Shown here piece by piece: positions 38,993 to 46,589 of a DNA stretch of 64,000 nucleotides. The stretch lies in assembly GCF_038396785.1 (NCBI RefSeq), contig NZ_CP151087.1, positions 3,472,001 through 3,536,000 of the forward strand. The letters run 5' to 3'. Every line of letters starts with the position of its first letter. The stretch's first letter is position 1. This stretch comes from Sphingobacterium thalpophilum. Lineage in GTDB: Bacteria; Bacteroidota; Bacteroidia; Sphingobacteriales; Sphingobacteriaceae. The notes under the pieces were generated by a model. It did no database searches and was not told the origin of the DNA. It saw nothing but the letters and a program-made list of their open reading frames with translations. Both the position numbers and the translations under genes were made by a program.

Positions 38993-39388
38993 TTAAGCAA
39001 CAATGAATGAAGGGGGACCCCGAAGGGAATAGGCTCCGTGGAGCGGTGGTAGATAAATAATATGCCTATCTGGTGGAAAAGTATTTTTCTGATAGTCAAC
39101 TATATATTCAACGGGCGCAGTAAAATGAATAGGCAGAGCCTTAATAGATTTTACGTCGTCCTTGGAAATGACAATTTTAGTTTCGCTTGAATTTGTAAAG
39201 GATATGTTTTCACCAGCGTGTATAAAACCCGAAAATGCAATCTCTAAGGGTGTTTCGCCATTGTTTTTGCCGTTATGATGTTCGTCATTAACAATTTCAA
39301 GGTGGTGATGGTGCGATACAATGCCGTGCCCCAAAATCATTATTTGGGCAACAATTAAGAATAATATGGCAGTGTATCTACGCAACAT
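38993..39388 (-). CDS. Small exported protein with His cluster, first gene of metal operon
   Basis: Hypothetical 131-aa protein when started at 39388 (MLRRYTAILFLIVAQIMILG), where the N-terminus forms a signal peptide or membrane anchor; an ATG at 39457 would add 23 residues. A histidine cluster SHHHH follows at ~25-29 and again DEHHNG at ~37-42, which could bind metal. The remainder is of mixed composition and ends LRGPPSFIVA, resembling ends of short CzcA-associated exported proteins in Bacteroidota. I do not recognise a named family. The shorter start is preferred because a promoter-like TATCTTTG lies just before it. Confidence 0.6.
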   Translation of the reverse strand: MLRRYTAILFLIVAQIMILGHGIVSHHHHLEIVNDEHHNGKNNGETPLEIAFSGFIHAGENISFTNSSETKIVISKDDVKSIKALPIHFTAPVEYIVDYQKNTFPPDRHIIYLPPLHGAYSLRGPPSFIVA

Positions 39389-39393
39389 TTTGA

Positions 39394-39427
39394 CAAAGAT
39401 ATACAAATAAGTTTTGTTGGTAACAAA
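39394..39427 (-). promoter_or_regulatory. Weak promoter candidate of the metal-efflux operon
   Basis: On the minus strand TATCTTTG (39394-39401) fits TAnnTTTG and TTTG (39424-39427) could be the -33 element, but the spacer of 22 bases is long. The -7 box ends five bases before the ATG at 39388. No metal-responsive regulator gene is present in the operon. Confidence 0.3.
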
Positions 39428-39531
39428 AGAAAGCAAAAAAAAGAATTTAAGAACCATAATAAATTTAATAATAACTCCCTAACCAACCATTTTTAAATTT
39501 GTCTGCTTACTGAAGTAGTTGTAAGAACATT

Positions 39532-41532
39532 TTATGCCTGCTGTAATAAATGTTGTAAATCTGGGTCGTTCTTAATTCTTTCCAATTCATTTTCTACAAT
39601 ATTCAAAATGTCCATCTTTATTTGTCGGTAATTCCCTTCAATCTGTTTTTTCATTTCATCTTCGCCCTGCTGGTTTACGAAAGATAATATTTGTGGTATC
39701 TTTTGGTACGCTTTGGTTTCTGATGCTACACTTTCATTGTCCACCACAATTTCAGCGTGAAAGATTTTCTGTTCAATTCGCTCATCGAAGTTATCCGAAA
39801 CTGCACCAACAAACATCCCTTGTGTTAAAGTTGAAATTTTTGAAGCTGGGATTAAACTGTCCAATTGCGTAGAAATGGAAGTTGATTTGTCGCTTCGGTT
39901 GATGGTTAAACTTTGTCTTTTCTGCAACACCTTTCCGAAACGTTCCGAAAGGCTTTTTGCAGTTTCTCCCACCACTTGTCCGCTGAAAATATTACCAACC
40001 GTATTCTGAATAACCTTGCTTTCCTTGTCGCCATAATCTCTCGTCAATTGTGAAAAATCTTGAAAACCTAAACAAACAGCCACTTTATTACTTCTTGCAG
40101 TTGCAATCAAATTATCCAATCCTCTAAAGTAAATAGTTGGCAATTCGTCTATGATAACCGAACTTTTTAATTGCCCTTTTTTGTTGATTAGCTTTACAAT
40201 CCTTGAATTGTATAATCCCAACGCTGCGGAATAAATATTCTGTCGGTCGGGATTATTACCTACACATAAAATTTTAGGTTCTTCAGGATTATTAATATCC
40301 AAAGAAAAATCATCGCCAGTCATAACCCAATACAACTGCGGAGAAATCATTCTTGATAAAGGGATTTTTGCCGATGCAATTTGTCCTTGCAATTGGTCTT
40401 GTGCGCCACCTTGCCACGCATCCATAAAAGGAGATAAATAGTTTTCCAAATCGGGATATGAAGTTAAAATCGTGAAAACATCTGAATATTTTTTGTTCAG
40501 CAATTCAATAGCGTGCGGAAATGTGCAATATTTTCCGTCATCGTAAATTTTCAAATACCAAATAATGGCAGCTAACAAAATTATCGGACTTTCTACAAAA
40601 AAATCGCCTTGTTTCTGTATCCAACTTCGGTTGAGGTTTAGCATTATGGTATAAGCAGCTTCGTAGGCATCAGAAATATCCGTCATAAAATCAGGATTGA
40701 GCGGATTGCAACGGTGGCTTTTTCGTGGGTCGTCAAAATTTATCACATAAAATTTTGGCTGAACTTTGTATTTATCCCGATGTTTTAATAAATGATTGTA
40801 TGCAATGGTAGAAAGGTCATCAAATTTAAAATCGTAGATGTACATTGAAAACCCTTTTTCAATTTGTTGCTTTATATAATTATTTACAATCGCATAAGAT
40901 TTTCCAGAACCGGGTGTTCCCAAAACAATAGTCGCCCGGAAAGGATTGACAATATTTATCCAGCCATTATTCCATTTGCCCTTATAATAAAACTTTGTAG
41001 GAAGATTGACAGAATACTCGTTTTCCATCAATTTAGTTTCCTGCTGAAAACTCTCATTCTCATTGTTGAAAACATCTTCCATTAAATTGGTACGGAGTAA
41101 ACGGCTCATCCAAACTCCTGCTACCATCAAAGCAATATAACCTAAAGCAGTGGTAAAAATATACAGAAATGTGGCAGTTAATAAAGGTAGTTTCAACAAA
41201 GGAAAATTCAGAAAAAACAAAATAATTCCAATCGACAAAGCTACATATATTTTAGACCAAGTTATCTTCTCATTTTTAACGCCTTTTGTTCCCAAACAGC
41301 TTAATGCCAACAGTACCAAAGCAAAAATTTTGGTGTATAAATTGTGCGAAAACAAACCGGCTGTTCGGTCAAAATTGCCTAAGATTTTGTTGATTATTTC
41401 CAGCGTCCAGCCACGTTCCAAAAAGAAACCGTAGCAGAACCAATAAAGGTGCATCAGTACCAAAAGGATACTTACTGCCCGCATAAATGCCATTATTTTG
41501 GCAAGACCTCTTAAATCGTCTTCTCCCTGCAT
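39532..41532 (-). CDS. mobC: Type IV coupling protein (TraG/MobC family)
   Basis: 666-aa VirD4-like ATPase that brings the relaxase-DNA complex to the mating channel. Four hydrophobic segments lie in the first ~145 residues, then the Walker A motif LGTPGSGKSYAIV near 202-214, the Walker B-like SVIIDELPTIYFRG near 460 and ARSNKVAVCLGFQDFSQL (RecA-like core). The C-terminal coiled tail ends NDPDLQHLLQQA. It is the third gene of the minus-strand mobilization set mobA-mobB-mobC; a 100-bp gap carrying a copy of the 13-bp element separates it from mobB. Confidence 0.9.
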   Translation of the reverse strand: MQGEDDLRGLAKIMAFMRAVSILLVLMHLYWFCYGFFLERGWTLEIINKILGNFDRTAGLFSHNLYTKIFALVLLALSCLGTKGVKNEKITWSKIYVALSIGIILFFLNFPLLKLPLLTATFLYIFTTALGYIALMVAGVWMSRLLRTNLMEDVFNNENESFQQETKLMENEYSVNLPTKFYYKGKWNNGWINIVNPFRATIVLGTPGSGKSYAIVNNYIKQQIEKGFSMYIYDFKFDDLSTIAYNHLLKHRDKYKVQPKFYVINFDDPRKSHRCNPLNPDFMTDISDAYEAAYTIMLNLNRSWIQKQGDFFVESPIILLAAIIWYLKIYDDGKYCTFPHAIELLNKKYSDVFTILTSYPDLENYLSPFMDAWQGGAQDQLQGQIASAKIPLSRMISPQLYWVMTGDDFSLDINNPEEPKILCVGNNPDRQNIYSAALGLYNSRIVKLINKKGQLKSSVIIDELPTIYFRGLDNLIATARSNKVAVCLGFQDFSQLTRDYGDKESKVIQNTVGNIFSGQVVGETAKSLSERFGKVLQKRQSLTINRSDKSTSISTQLDSLIPASKISTLTQGMFVGAVSDNFDERIEQKIFHAEIVVDNESVASETKAYQKIPQILSFVNQQGEDEMKKQIEGNYRQIKMDILNIVENELERIKNDPDLQHLLQQA

Positions 41533-41613
41533 TATTTTAGTTTTAATGTTCGGGCGTGAATTTAAAAGTTGTAAATATTGGTTTTTAAAATGTGGTAGTC
41601 AATGTCTGCGAAT

Positions 41614-41626
41614 GGCATTGTTTGGC
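41614..41626 (-). promoter_or_regulatory. Copy 4 of ICE 13-bp element (GCCAAACAATGCC, minus strand)
   Basis: Reads toward mobC and ends 81 bases before its start, much like copies 2, 3 and 8, which are on the plus strand. It lies in the gap between mobB and mobC. Confidence 0.5.
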
Positions 41627-41632
41627 GGATTG

Positions 41633-42922
41633 CTATTGCTGTCCTCTATGGCGTTTCCTTTTCTTCTTCATTTTATTTGCAAAATCTTGTTCTTCATAAT
41701 CTTCTCCTTGTATTTCAGGCAATAAGCCGCCCAATGCTTCGACCAAACCATCTTCGTGTTTTTCAGTATTTAAAAAATCGAAGAAATGATGAGGTTTTTC
41801 CACAGGTAAATTTTCCGCATCGTTTGACTTAGAAGCTTTTATTTGTGATTGAACTGGTTCTTTAATTTCCGGTTTGATGTTGTTATTCCAATAATCGTTA
41901 AAAGTATTAGCAGAAAGTTCTTTTCCCAATCGTGAACCATTCCAAATTGTCTTAGAATTATGGTCTATAAAAGTTATTCCGTAAATTCGTCCTACATCAT
42001 TTCTGCGCACCACTACATTAATTCCTTGTTCGGTTAATTGTTTCTTAAAACTCAATTCATCAGTTGTTGATTGTAAAGCAATGTTTATAGCAGATTTTAA
42101 AGTTTTTTGAACAGGATTATTTTTTAATGCAATTTTACTTTGCTCAAAATGCAATTCCAAAGCTGGAAGTCCAGCACTTTTCCCAAACAAAGATGCCTTG
42201 AACGGATGACCTGCTTTTTCTCCTTTTTCATTTAAGGGAATGTACAATAAACCCTTCTGCAACTGCCCTTGCAATTCTCCTTCTACCTTTTCGGTGGTAA
42301 TGTTAAACAAAGAAAGCAAGGCGTTGTATTCTCCCAAAGTTTGGTATTGATAATAGTTTGGCAAATGGCGAATAACTGAAGCTATCTGACTTTTTACATC
42401 GCCTGCTTTGTAATTTATGGGACTAAAAATCTTGTCATTCAGCTTATGTTCTTTATCTGTAGCAGCTATCAATCCGTGTTTCCTTTCGAGTTCCCGGCAC
42501 ACATTCATAGACCGCATTTTCTCGAATTTATCAGAAATCTTTTTACCTTCTTCATCCACGCAAACCGAAACAATATGGATATGGCTGCGGTCAATATCGG
42601 TATGTTTGAAAATCACAAAAGGCTGTTCGCCATAGCCCATTTCACGCATATATTCTTCCGCCATTTCTCGAAACTTGTCATCACTTACCTCATCTCTCGG
42701 GTCAGGATTGAGCGAAATATGCAAGGTGTGTTTCTCGGTATTGCGGTTCGCTATGAGATAAGGTGCAAAAGATTGAGCCAATTGCGAAACGGAATAATGA
42801 CCATTAGCGGTTTCAATCATCTTATTGGTGAACAAAATCTGTCCGTTCTCATTCTCCACTTTCAGTTGATTGTACGCCAATGCTCCATATAGATTTCCGC
42901 TTCTGCCAATTTTTGCTATCAT
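41633..42922 (-). CDS. mobB: Mobilization relaxase MobB
   Basis: 429-aa relaxase of the MOBP-like type found in Bacteroidota elements; it nicks oriT and stays bound to the DNA 5' end. The N-terminal part has MIAKIGRSGNLYGALAYNQ and the metal-binding histidines in FVIFKHTDIDRSHIHIVSV (~103-121; HxH pair preceded by a distant His). Catalytic Tyr candidates lie in the first 35 residues (YGALAYNQ). The C-terminal ~200 residues are helical with KNPVQKTLKSAINIALQST. It starts 2 bp after mobA. Confidence 0.88.
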   Translation of the reverse strand: MIAKIGRSGNLYGALAYNQLKVENENGQILFTNKMIETANGHYSVSQLAQSFAPYLIANRNTEKHTLHISLNPDPRDEVSDDKFREMAEEYMREMGYGEQPFVIFKHTDIDRSHIHIVSVCVDEEGKKISDKFEKMRSMNVCRELERKHGLIAATDKEHKLNDKIFSPINYKAGDVKSQIASVIRHLPNYYQYQTLGEYNALLSLFNITTEKVEGELQGQLQKGLLYIPLNEKGEKAGHPFKASLFGKSAGLPALELHFEQSKIALKNNPVQKTLKSAINIALQSTTDELSFKKQLTEQGINVVVRRNDVGRIYGITFIDHNSKTIWNGSRLGKELSANTFNDYWNNNIKPEIKEPVQSQIKASKSNDAENLPVEKPHHFFDFLNTEKHEDGLVEALGGLLPEIQGEDYEEQDFANKMKKKRKRHRGQQ

Positions 42923-42924
42923 TT

Positions 42925-43365
42925 CTAAGGCTGTTTTTTCAGATACTTTGTTTCAAATTCTTCGCTAATCTGAATGATTTTTTGACACAACATTGCCATT
43001 TCAGCCGTTTGTTTTTCTAATTTGTATAGAAACGCTGCGGCTTTTTTCTCGGAAAAATTCTTATACAAAAGCTTCACTATTTGGTTGTAATTGACACCCA
43101 CAGAACGAAATTGACTATGAAACGAAGTCAATCTCATATAAAAATCAACCGTGCCTTTATCTATTTTAACTGATTTCATCTCGTTACCAAACAACAGAGA
43201 AATGATAAACTTTGCTTTATTGGGCATTCCCGATGTTTCAAAAAGCGATAAAAGTTTGGCATTTTCTTCATCAGTAAGACGAAAAACGTGGCGGTGGATG
43301 CTTGGGTCGATTTTTGCCTTCCGTCCGCCTTTATTTTGTTTTCTTTTATTATTCTCATTCATCAC
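42925..43365 (-). CDS. mobA: Mobilization accessory protein MobA
   Basis: 146-aa DNA-binding accessory protein of the relaxosome. The basic start (NNKRKQNKGGRKAKIDPS) is followed by RHVFRLTDEENAKLLSLFETSGMPNKAKF (partly: HVFRLTDEENAKLLSLFE), a ribbon-helix-helix pattern, and helices with SVGVNYNQIVKLLYKNF. Proteins of this kind bind oriT and guide the relaxase. It is the first gene of the mob set, next to the hairpin-rich gap at 43366-44043, where oriT is expected. Confidence 0.85.
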   Translation of the reverse strand: MMNENNKRKQNKGGRKAKIDPSIHRHVFRLTDEENAKLLSLFETSGMPNKAKFIISLLFGNEMKSVKIDKGTVDFYMRLTSFHSQFRSVGVNYNQIVKLLYKNFSEKKAAAFLYKLEKQTAEMAMLCQKIIQISEEFETKYLKKQP

Positions 43366-43426
43366 TAATCCATTTTAAATTCATACAAAACCTCGACTTC
43401 GGAGTGGTTTTTTCAGCTCCCGGCAG

Positions 43427-43560
43427 GGCAAGTTGTTTTGAGGCACGAACTCGGTTTCGAGTGCCTCAAAACACAACTTGCCGTGTTCTGATGAACACAA
43501 AAATCCGCCCTTCGGGACGGATTAAATTTAACAGGGAAAAACGGCTCGATGCCGTTCTGT
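43427..43560. other. Probable oriT region: cluster of inverted repeats
   Basis: Three to four hairpins lie between mobA and the tra genes. (1) A 20/22-base inverted repeat, GGCAAGTTGT...GAGGCAC (43427-43446) against GTGCCTC...ACTTGCC (43461-43482), differing only by a two-base bulge. (2) GTGTTC-TGAT-GAACAC (43483-43498). (3) AATCCGcCC-TTCG-GGaCGGATT (43502-43523). (4) AACGGC-TCGAT-GCCGTT inside ACAG/CTGT (43531-43560). Position next to mobA fits oriT of related elements; the nick site itself cannot be named. The stretch up to 44043 holds no credible gene. Confidence 0.55.
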
Positions 43561-43660
43561 TTAGTGTCCATTTTTGAGAGATACTTTGCATAAATCTGTT
43601 AATAAAAATCATTTTACAAAGTAAAGATCTGCTTATGAGAGTATTGCAAGACATTACCAA

Positions 43661-43693
43661 GACAAACATTGCCTTTGAGTGCCAAACACCGCC
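43661..43693 (+). promoter_or_regulatory. Copies 5 and 6 of ICE 13-bp element in tandem
   Basis: GACAAACATTGCC (43661-43673) and GCCAAACACCGCC (43681-43693) lie 20 bp apart start to start, about two helical turns, in the oriT/tra control gap. They are 350 bases before traA. Confidence 0.5.
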
Positions 43694-43765
43694 AAAGCCA
43701 TAAAATTGATTGAAAATGATGATTTCTTTGCTTTTGAATGTTGGCAGGAACTCCATCAGGGATGA

Positions 43766-43998
43766 TAGATTGATAGCATTCCGGAATGCAGATAATCCAG
43801 CAATCTTGACGGCAGGATTGCAAGGATGAAAGAATGATAGCGTGACGGCTTGTAATCAAGATTGCTTTCGTGAATGCAGGATTATAGGAACGCTAGAATG
43901 ATGGCTATCCTGACTGATAGCAAACAATAATGAGTGCTGTCTTGCAGACCAGTAGGAAATCACGAATTCAATAAAGAAAGACTGCCGGTTATCCTGCA
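43766..43998. repeat. Degenerate iteron-like region upstream of traA
   Basis: Non-coding stretch with recurring words: GATAGC or GATGGC after TGA/AAT at about 43771, 43832, 43895 and 43914; GAATGCAG at 43784 and 43871; GCAATC/GATTGC as an inverted pair near 43800-43822. It also has a perfect palindrome GCATTCCGGAATGC (43776-43789). Repeats are imperfect and spacing is irregular. It could bind the ParA-partner protein, be a replication or segregation site, or be chance decay. Confidence 0.4.
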
Positions 43999-44043
43999 AG
44001 CAAGCCTGAAAACAAGAATACGAAAACTTTAAATTTTTAAAAT

Positions 44044-44811
44044 ATGGACACAAAAAAGAAACCTCTGTTTATTGCATTTTCTTCTCAAAAAGGTGGCGTT
44101 GGCAAAAGTACATTTACAACGCTCGTTGCAAGTACGATGCACTATAGATTGGGCTACAATGTAGCTGTATTTGATGCGGATTTTCCACAACACAGTCTGA
44201 TGAAAATGAAGACAAGAGATTTGGCAATGGTTATGGAAAATGAAACTTTAAAAAAGCTGGCGTACAAACAATTTACCACCATCAACAAAAAAGCCTATCC
44301 GATTATGCAGCACAAAGCGGATAGTGTATTGGAAGCGGCTCAAGAATTTGTAAATACTTCTACCACTCCTGTGGATGTGGTATTTTTTGACTTGCCAGGA
44401 ACTGTGAACACGCCAGGAATTCTGAATGCATTGGCGGGAATGCATCACATTTTTACGCCCATCGCAGCAGACCGTGTAGTAATGGAGAGTACACTCATTT
44501 TTACACAACTTTTGCAGGATGTGATTATGAAAAAAGGAGAAACCTCCATAGAAACCATTCATCTTTTTTGGAACCAAGTGGACGGAAGAGAAAGTACGCC
44601 ATTGTATGCTGTTTACAATCAATTGATTGAGCAATTAGGATTGAGTTTGATGCAAAGCCAAATCAAGAACAGTACACGTTTCCGCAAAGAAAGTGAAGCG
44701 GATAGCAAAACAGTTTTCCGTTCCACAGTAATGCCGCCGGATGAACGATTGATGAAAGCTTGTCAATTGAATTTATTCATCGAGGAGTTTTTAAAAATCA
44801 TTCAATTATAG
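44044..44811 (+). CDS. traA: ParA-type ATPase (TraA of conjugative transposons)
   Basis: 255-aa deviant Walker A ATPase: FSSQKGGVGKSTFTTLVAS (residues 12-30; signature Lys in KGGVGKST), then VAVFDADFPQHSLMKM (switch), DVVFFDLPGTVNT (Walker B, ~117) and NQVDGRE. ParA proteins partition or position DNA and protein complexes; in Bacteroidota conjugative transposons the first gene of the tra operon (TraA) is of this family. No ParB is seen; the next gene (DUF3408) may take that part. It begins the plus-strand tra operon; 4 bases separate it from traB. Confidence 0.85.
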   Translation: MDTKKKPLFIAFSSQKGGVGKSTFTTLVASTMHYRLGYNVAVFDADFPQHSLMKMKTRDLAMVMENETLKKLAYKQFTTINKKAYPIMQHKADSVLEAAQEFVNTSTTPVDVVFFDLPGTVNTPGILNALAGMHHIFTPIAADRVVMESTLIFTQLLQDVIMKKGETSIETIHLFWNQVDGRESTPLYAVYNQLIEQLGLSLMQSQIKNSTRFRKESEADSKTVFRSTVMPPDERLMKACQLNLFIEEFLKIIQL

Positions 44812-44815
44812 CCTT

Positions 44816-45253
44816 ATGGAGAAAGATAATAAAAGAAAAGCTACGCCCGATATTAACGAGGAAATGATGATGAACTTGATGGTGGATGGCGTAAAAAAAG
44901 ACGGAATACAGCTTCCTCCTGAACCCATTGAAAAAATGGAAAATGAGGCTGTAAAACAAGAAGAATTTTCAAGAAATAAACCTGCCCAAAAGGAAAAGAA
45001 CCGAACAAAGAAAATTCTTGATGGAAGTTATGGCGACCATTTTTTGAAAACGCATTCGATGACAAAGCGTGGAGATAAAAGCATCTACATCCGGCAGGAA
45101 TATCACGAACGATTATCCCGCATTATACAGGTTATAGGAAAAGATGAAATACCGCTGTATGCTTACCTTGATAATATTTTGGAGCATCATTTTGAAGTAT
45201 TTGAGAAAGCCATTATAGACGATTTTAATGAGAAATATAAACCCATTTTTTAA
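44816..45253 (+). CDS. traB: DUF3408 domain-containing conjugative transfer protein (TraB position)
   Basis: 145-aa soluble protein. The N-terminal half is Lys/Glu rich. The C-terminal ~70 residues match DUF3408: SMTKRGDKSIYIRQEYHERLSRIIQVI (partly: KRGDKSIYIRQEYHERLSRI), followed by EIPLYAYLDNILEHHFEVFE, which looks like a ribbon-helix-helix DNA-binding fold. Placed between ParA-like traA and traD, it may be the DNA-binding partner of TraA. Its biochemical role is unproven. Confidence 0.8.
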   Translation: MEKDNKRKATPDINEEMMMNLMVDGVKKDGIQLPPEPIEKMENEAVKQEEFSRNKPAQKEKNRTKKILDGSYGDHFLKTHSMTKRGDKSIYIRQEYHERLSRIIQVIGKDEIPLYAYLDNILEHHFEVFEKAIIDDFNEKYKPIF

Positions 45254-45264
45254 AACATTTAATT

Positions 45265-45900
45265 ATGGAAATAGTAATTGTAATATGCTTGCTGATTGTA
45301 ATTTTCTTGCTTGTACAAGATAAAATCATCATCAATAAAAAGTCGAAACAAAAACCGACACAAGAAAAAATCAATCCAAATCTTCCTGATATTATGGGTC
45401 TGCCTAAGCCAGTAAGAAGCCTTTCGATGCCAAACACTGCCAATGAACGCCAAATTGAGGAAGACGAAATAAATCCTGATAATTTAGACATAGAATACGA
45501 CGAAAATGAAAACGTAGGTATTCAAATTCCGCAGGAAGAGCTGGACGAAGTTTTCAGAAATATACCTGATTTGGATGAAGAGGAAGAGGAATGGAACAGG
45601 TACGGAATATCCGATGGCGATGACGGTTTTGCCCAAGGGGTTACCTTTGAAGAACTAAGCTCCGTGGGGATGTTGCTCCAAAAAGAAGAATTGGAACCAG
45701 CCCAAAAGGAAACAGCGGTAGATATAGTTCAAAGATTACAGGGAACCGAATTATTTAGTTTGCTGGAAAGTTCAATAGATGGTGCTTCCAGAAGAATTGC
45801 CGAGCTTTTGGACAGTACTCTCACTTCTGAGACGGATGCCCGTTCTTCCACTTTGCGGAAAAGTGATGTGAGTGATTTTGATATTGGGGAATTTGTGTGA
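45265..45900 (+). CDS. traD: Conjugal transfer protein TraD (DUF4122-like)
   Basis: 211-aa protein with one N-terminal membrane segment (residues 1-17, EIVIVICLLIVIFLLVQ) and a long acidic cytoplasmic part, for example PDLDEEEEEWNRYGISDGD (~100-120), typical for TraD of Bacteroidota conjugative transposons. Function in transfer is not known. One match to the 13-bp element (GCCAAACACTGCC, 45429-45441) lies inside the coding region. The tra operon breaks here: the next three cassettes of genes (45914-50554) are on the other strand, and traE follows at 50746. Confidence 0.75.
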   Translation: MEIVIVICLLIVIFLLVQDKIIINKKSKQKPTQEKINPNLPDIMGLPKPVRSLSMPNTANERQIEEDEINPDNLDIEYDENENVGIQIPQEELDEVFRNIPDLDEEEEEWNRYGISDGDDGFAQGVTFEELSSVGMLLQKEELEPAQKETAVDIVQRLQGTELFSLLESSIDGASRRIAELLDSTLTSETDARSSTLRKSDVSDFDIGEFV

Positions 45901-45913
45901 GCAAACTCCCTTT

Positions 45914-46567
45914 TTATTTTTGCTGCTCTAAAAATTCTTCGTAGGATACTGATTTGGCATATTTAGGAATGACATCAGCATTGCTTAACCAAGAATAATC
46001 AGCATCTATTTCTACATCAAATTTTGACGGAACAGTAATGAAAGTTAATTGTTCATATTCTTCTATTTCTAAAGGAAAGAAAGCGCCGCCCGGTTCTGAA
46101 TGTAGAAAAAAATCGCCTTGCAAGGCTCCACAATGTTCACAATGATTAGCCCAATAACTACTTTCCGCTGTTTTAGAATATGCAATTTTATAATTTGGAA
46201 ATAATCTTTTGATTTTACCTGCAATTTCATTTTCGATGAATACTGGCATACTAAAAAAAGACAATCCATCGGCTCGAAACCATTTTTCATCCTCATTTTC
46301 GTCGGTATTCAAATAATAAAAATTATTTGAAGCTAAGGAAATGACAGCAGTTTTGTTTGCACATTTATAGCAATCACTACTATTTAAAGCAATTGATACG
46401 GGCGATTTTATAATAACCGATACTTTTGATTTGTCTATCCAGTGCTGGAAATCATTAATATCCTTATGGTCAGGAACAAACCAAGTTTTTTGTTCTACAT
46501 CCCAAAAAGCGCCTTTTGATTTGGCACTGTCTTTATCGCTGTAGGGTACATTTATTTTTAATGGCAT
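45914..46567 (-). CDS. DUF5710 domain protein with zinc-binding cysteine pairs
   Basis: 217 aa. The N-terminal ~45 residues (LKINVPYSDKDSAKSKGAFW ... WFVPDHKDINDFQHWI) match DUF5710, a small module in mobile-element and TOPRIM/primase-related proteins that may bind nucleic acid. The middle has CYKCANKT (Cys67/Cys70) and CEHCGALQG (near 142-150) like a split zinc ribbon. Such proteins are widespread and not tied only to defence. It is encoded 22 bp downstream of the UvrD-like gene on the same strand, so it may be a third part of the nuclease/helicase cassette, or simply a passenger. Confidence 0.7.
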   Translation of the reverse strand: MPLKINVPYSDKDSAKSKGAFWDVEQKTWFVPDHKDINDFQHWIDKSKVSVIIKSPVSIALNSSDCYKCANKTAVISLASNNFYYLNTDENEDEKWFRADGLSFFSMPVFIENEIAGKIKRLFPNYKIAYSKTAESSYWANHCEHCGALQGDFFLHSEPGGAFFPLEIEEYEQLTFITVPSKFDVEIDADYSWLSNADVIPKYAKSVSYEEFLEQQK

Positions 46568-46589
46568 CGTAATTTATTTTTTTAATGGC

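Noticed and set aside
43302..43577. 91-aa plus-strand frame over the probable oriT
   Set aside because: It crosses the large inverted repeats and overlaps mobA antisense; composition follows the palindromes and not a protein.
45429..45441. Exact-looking copy of the 13-bp element inside traD as a promoter site
   Set aside because: It lies in coding sequence, and the following genes are on the other strand; kept only as a note.
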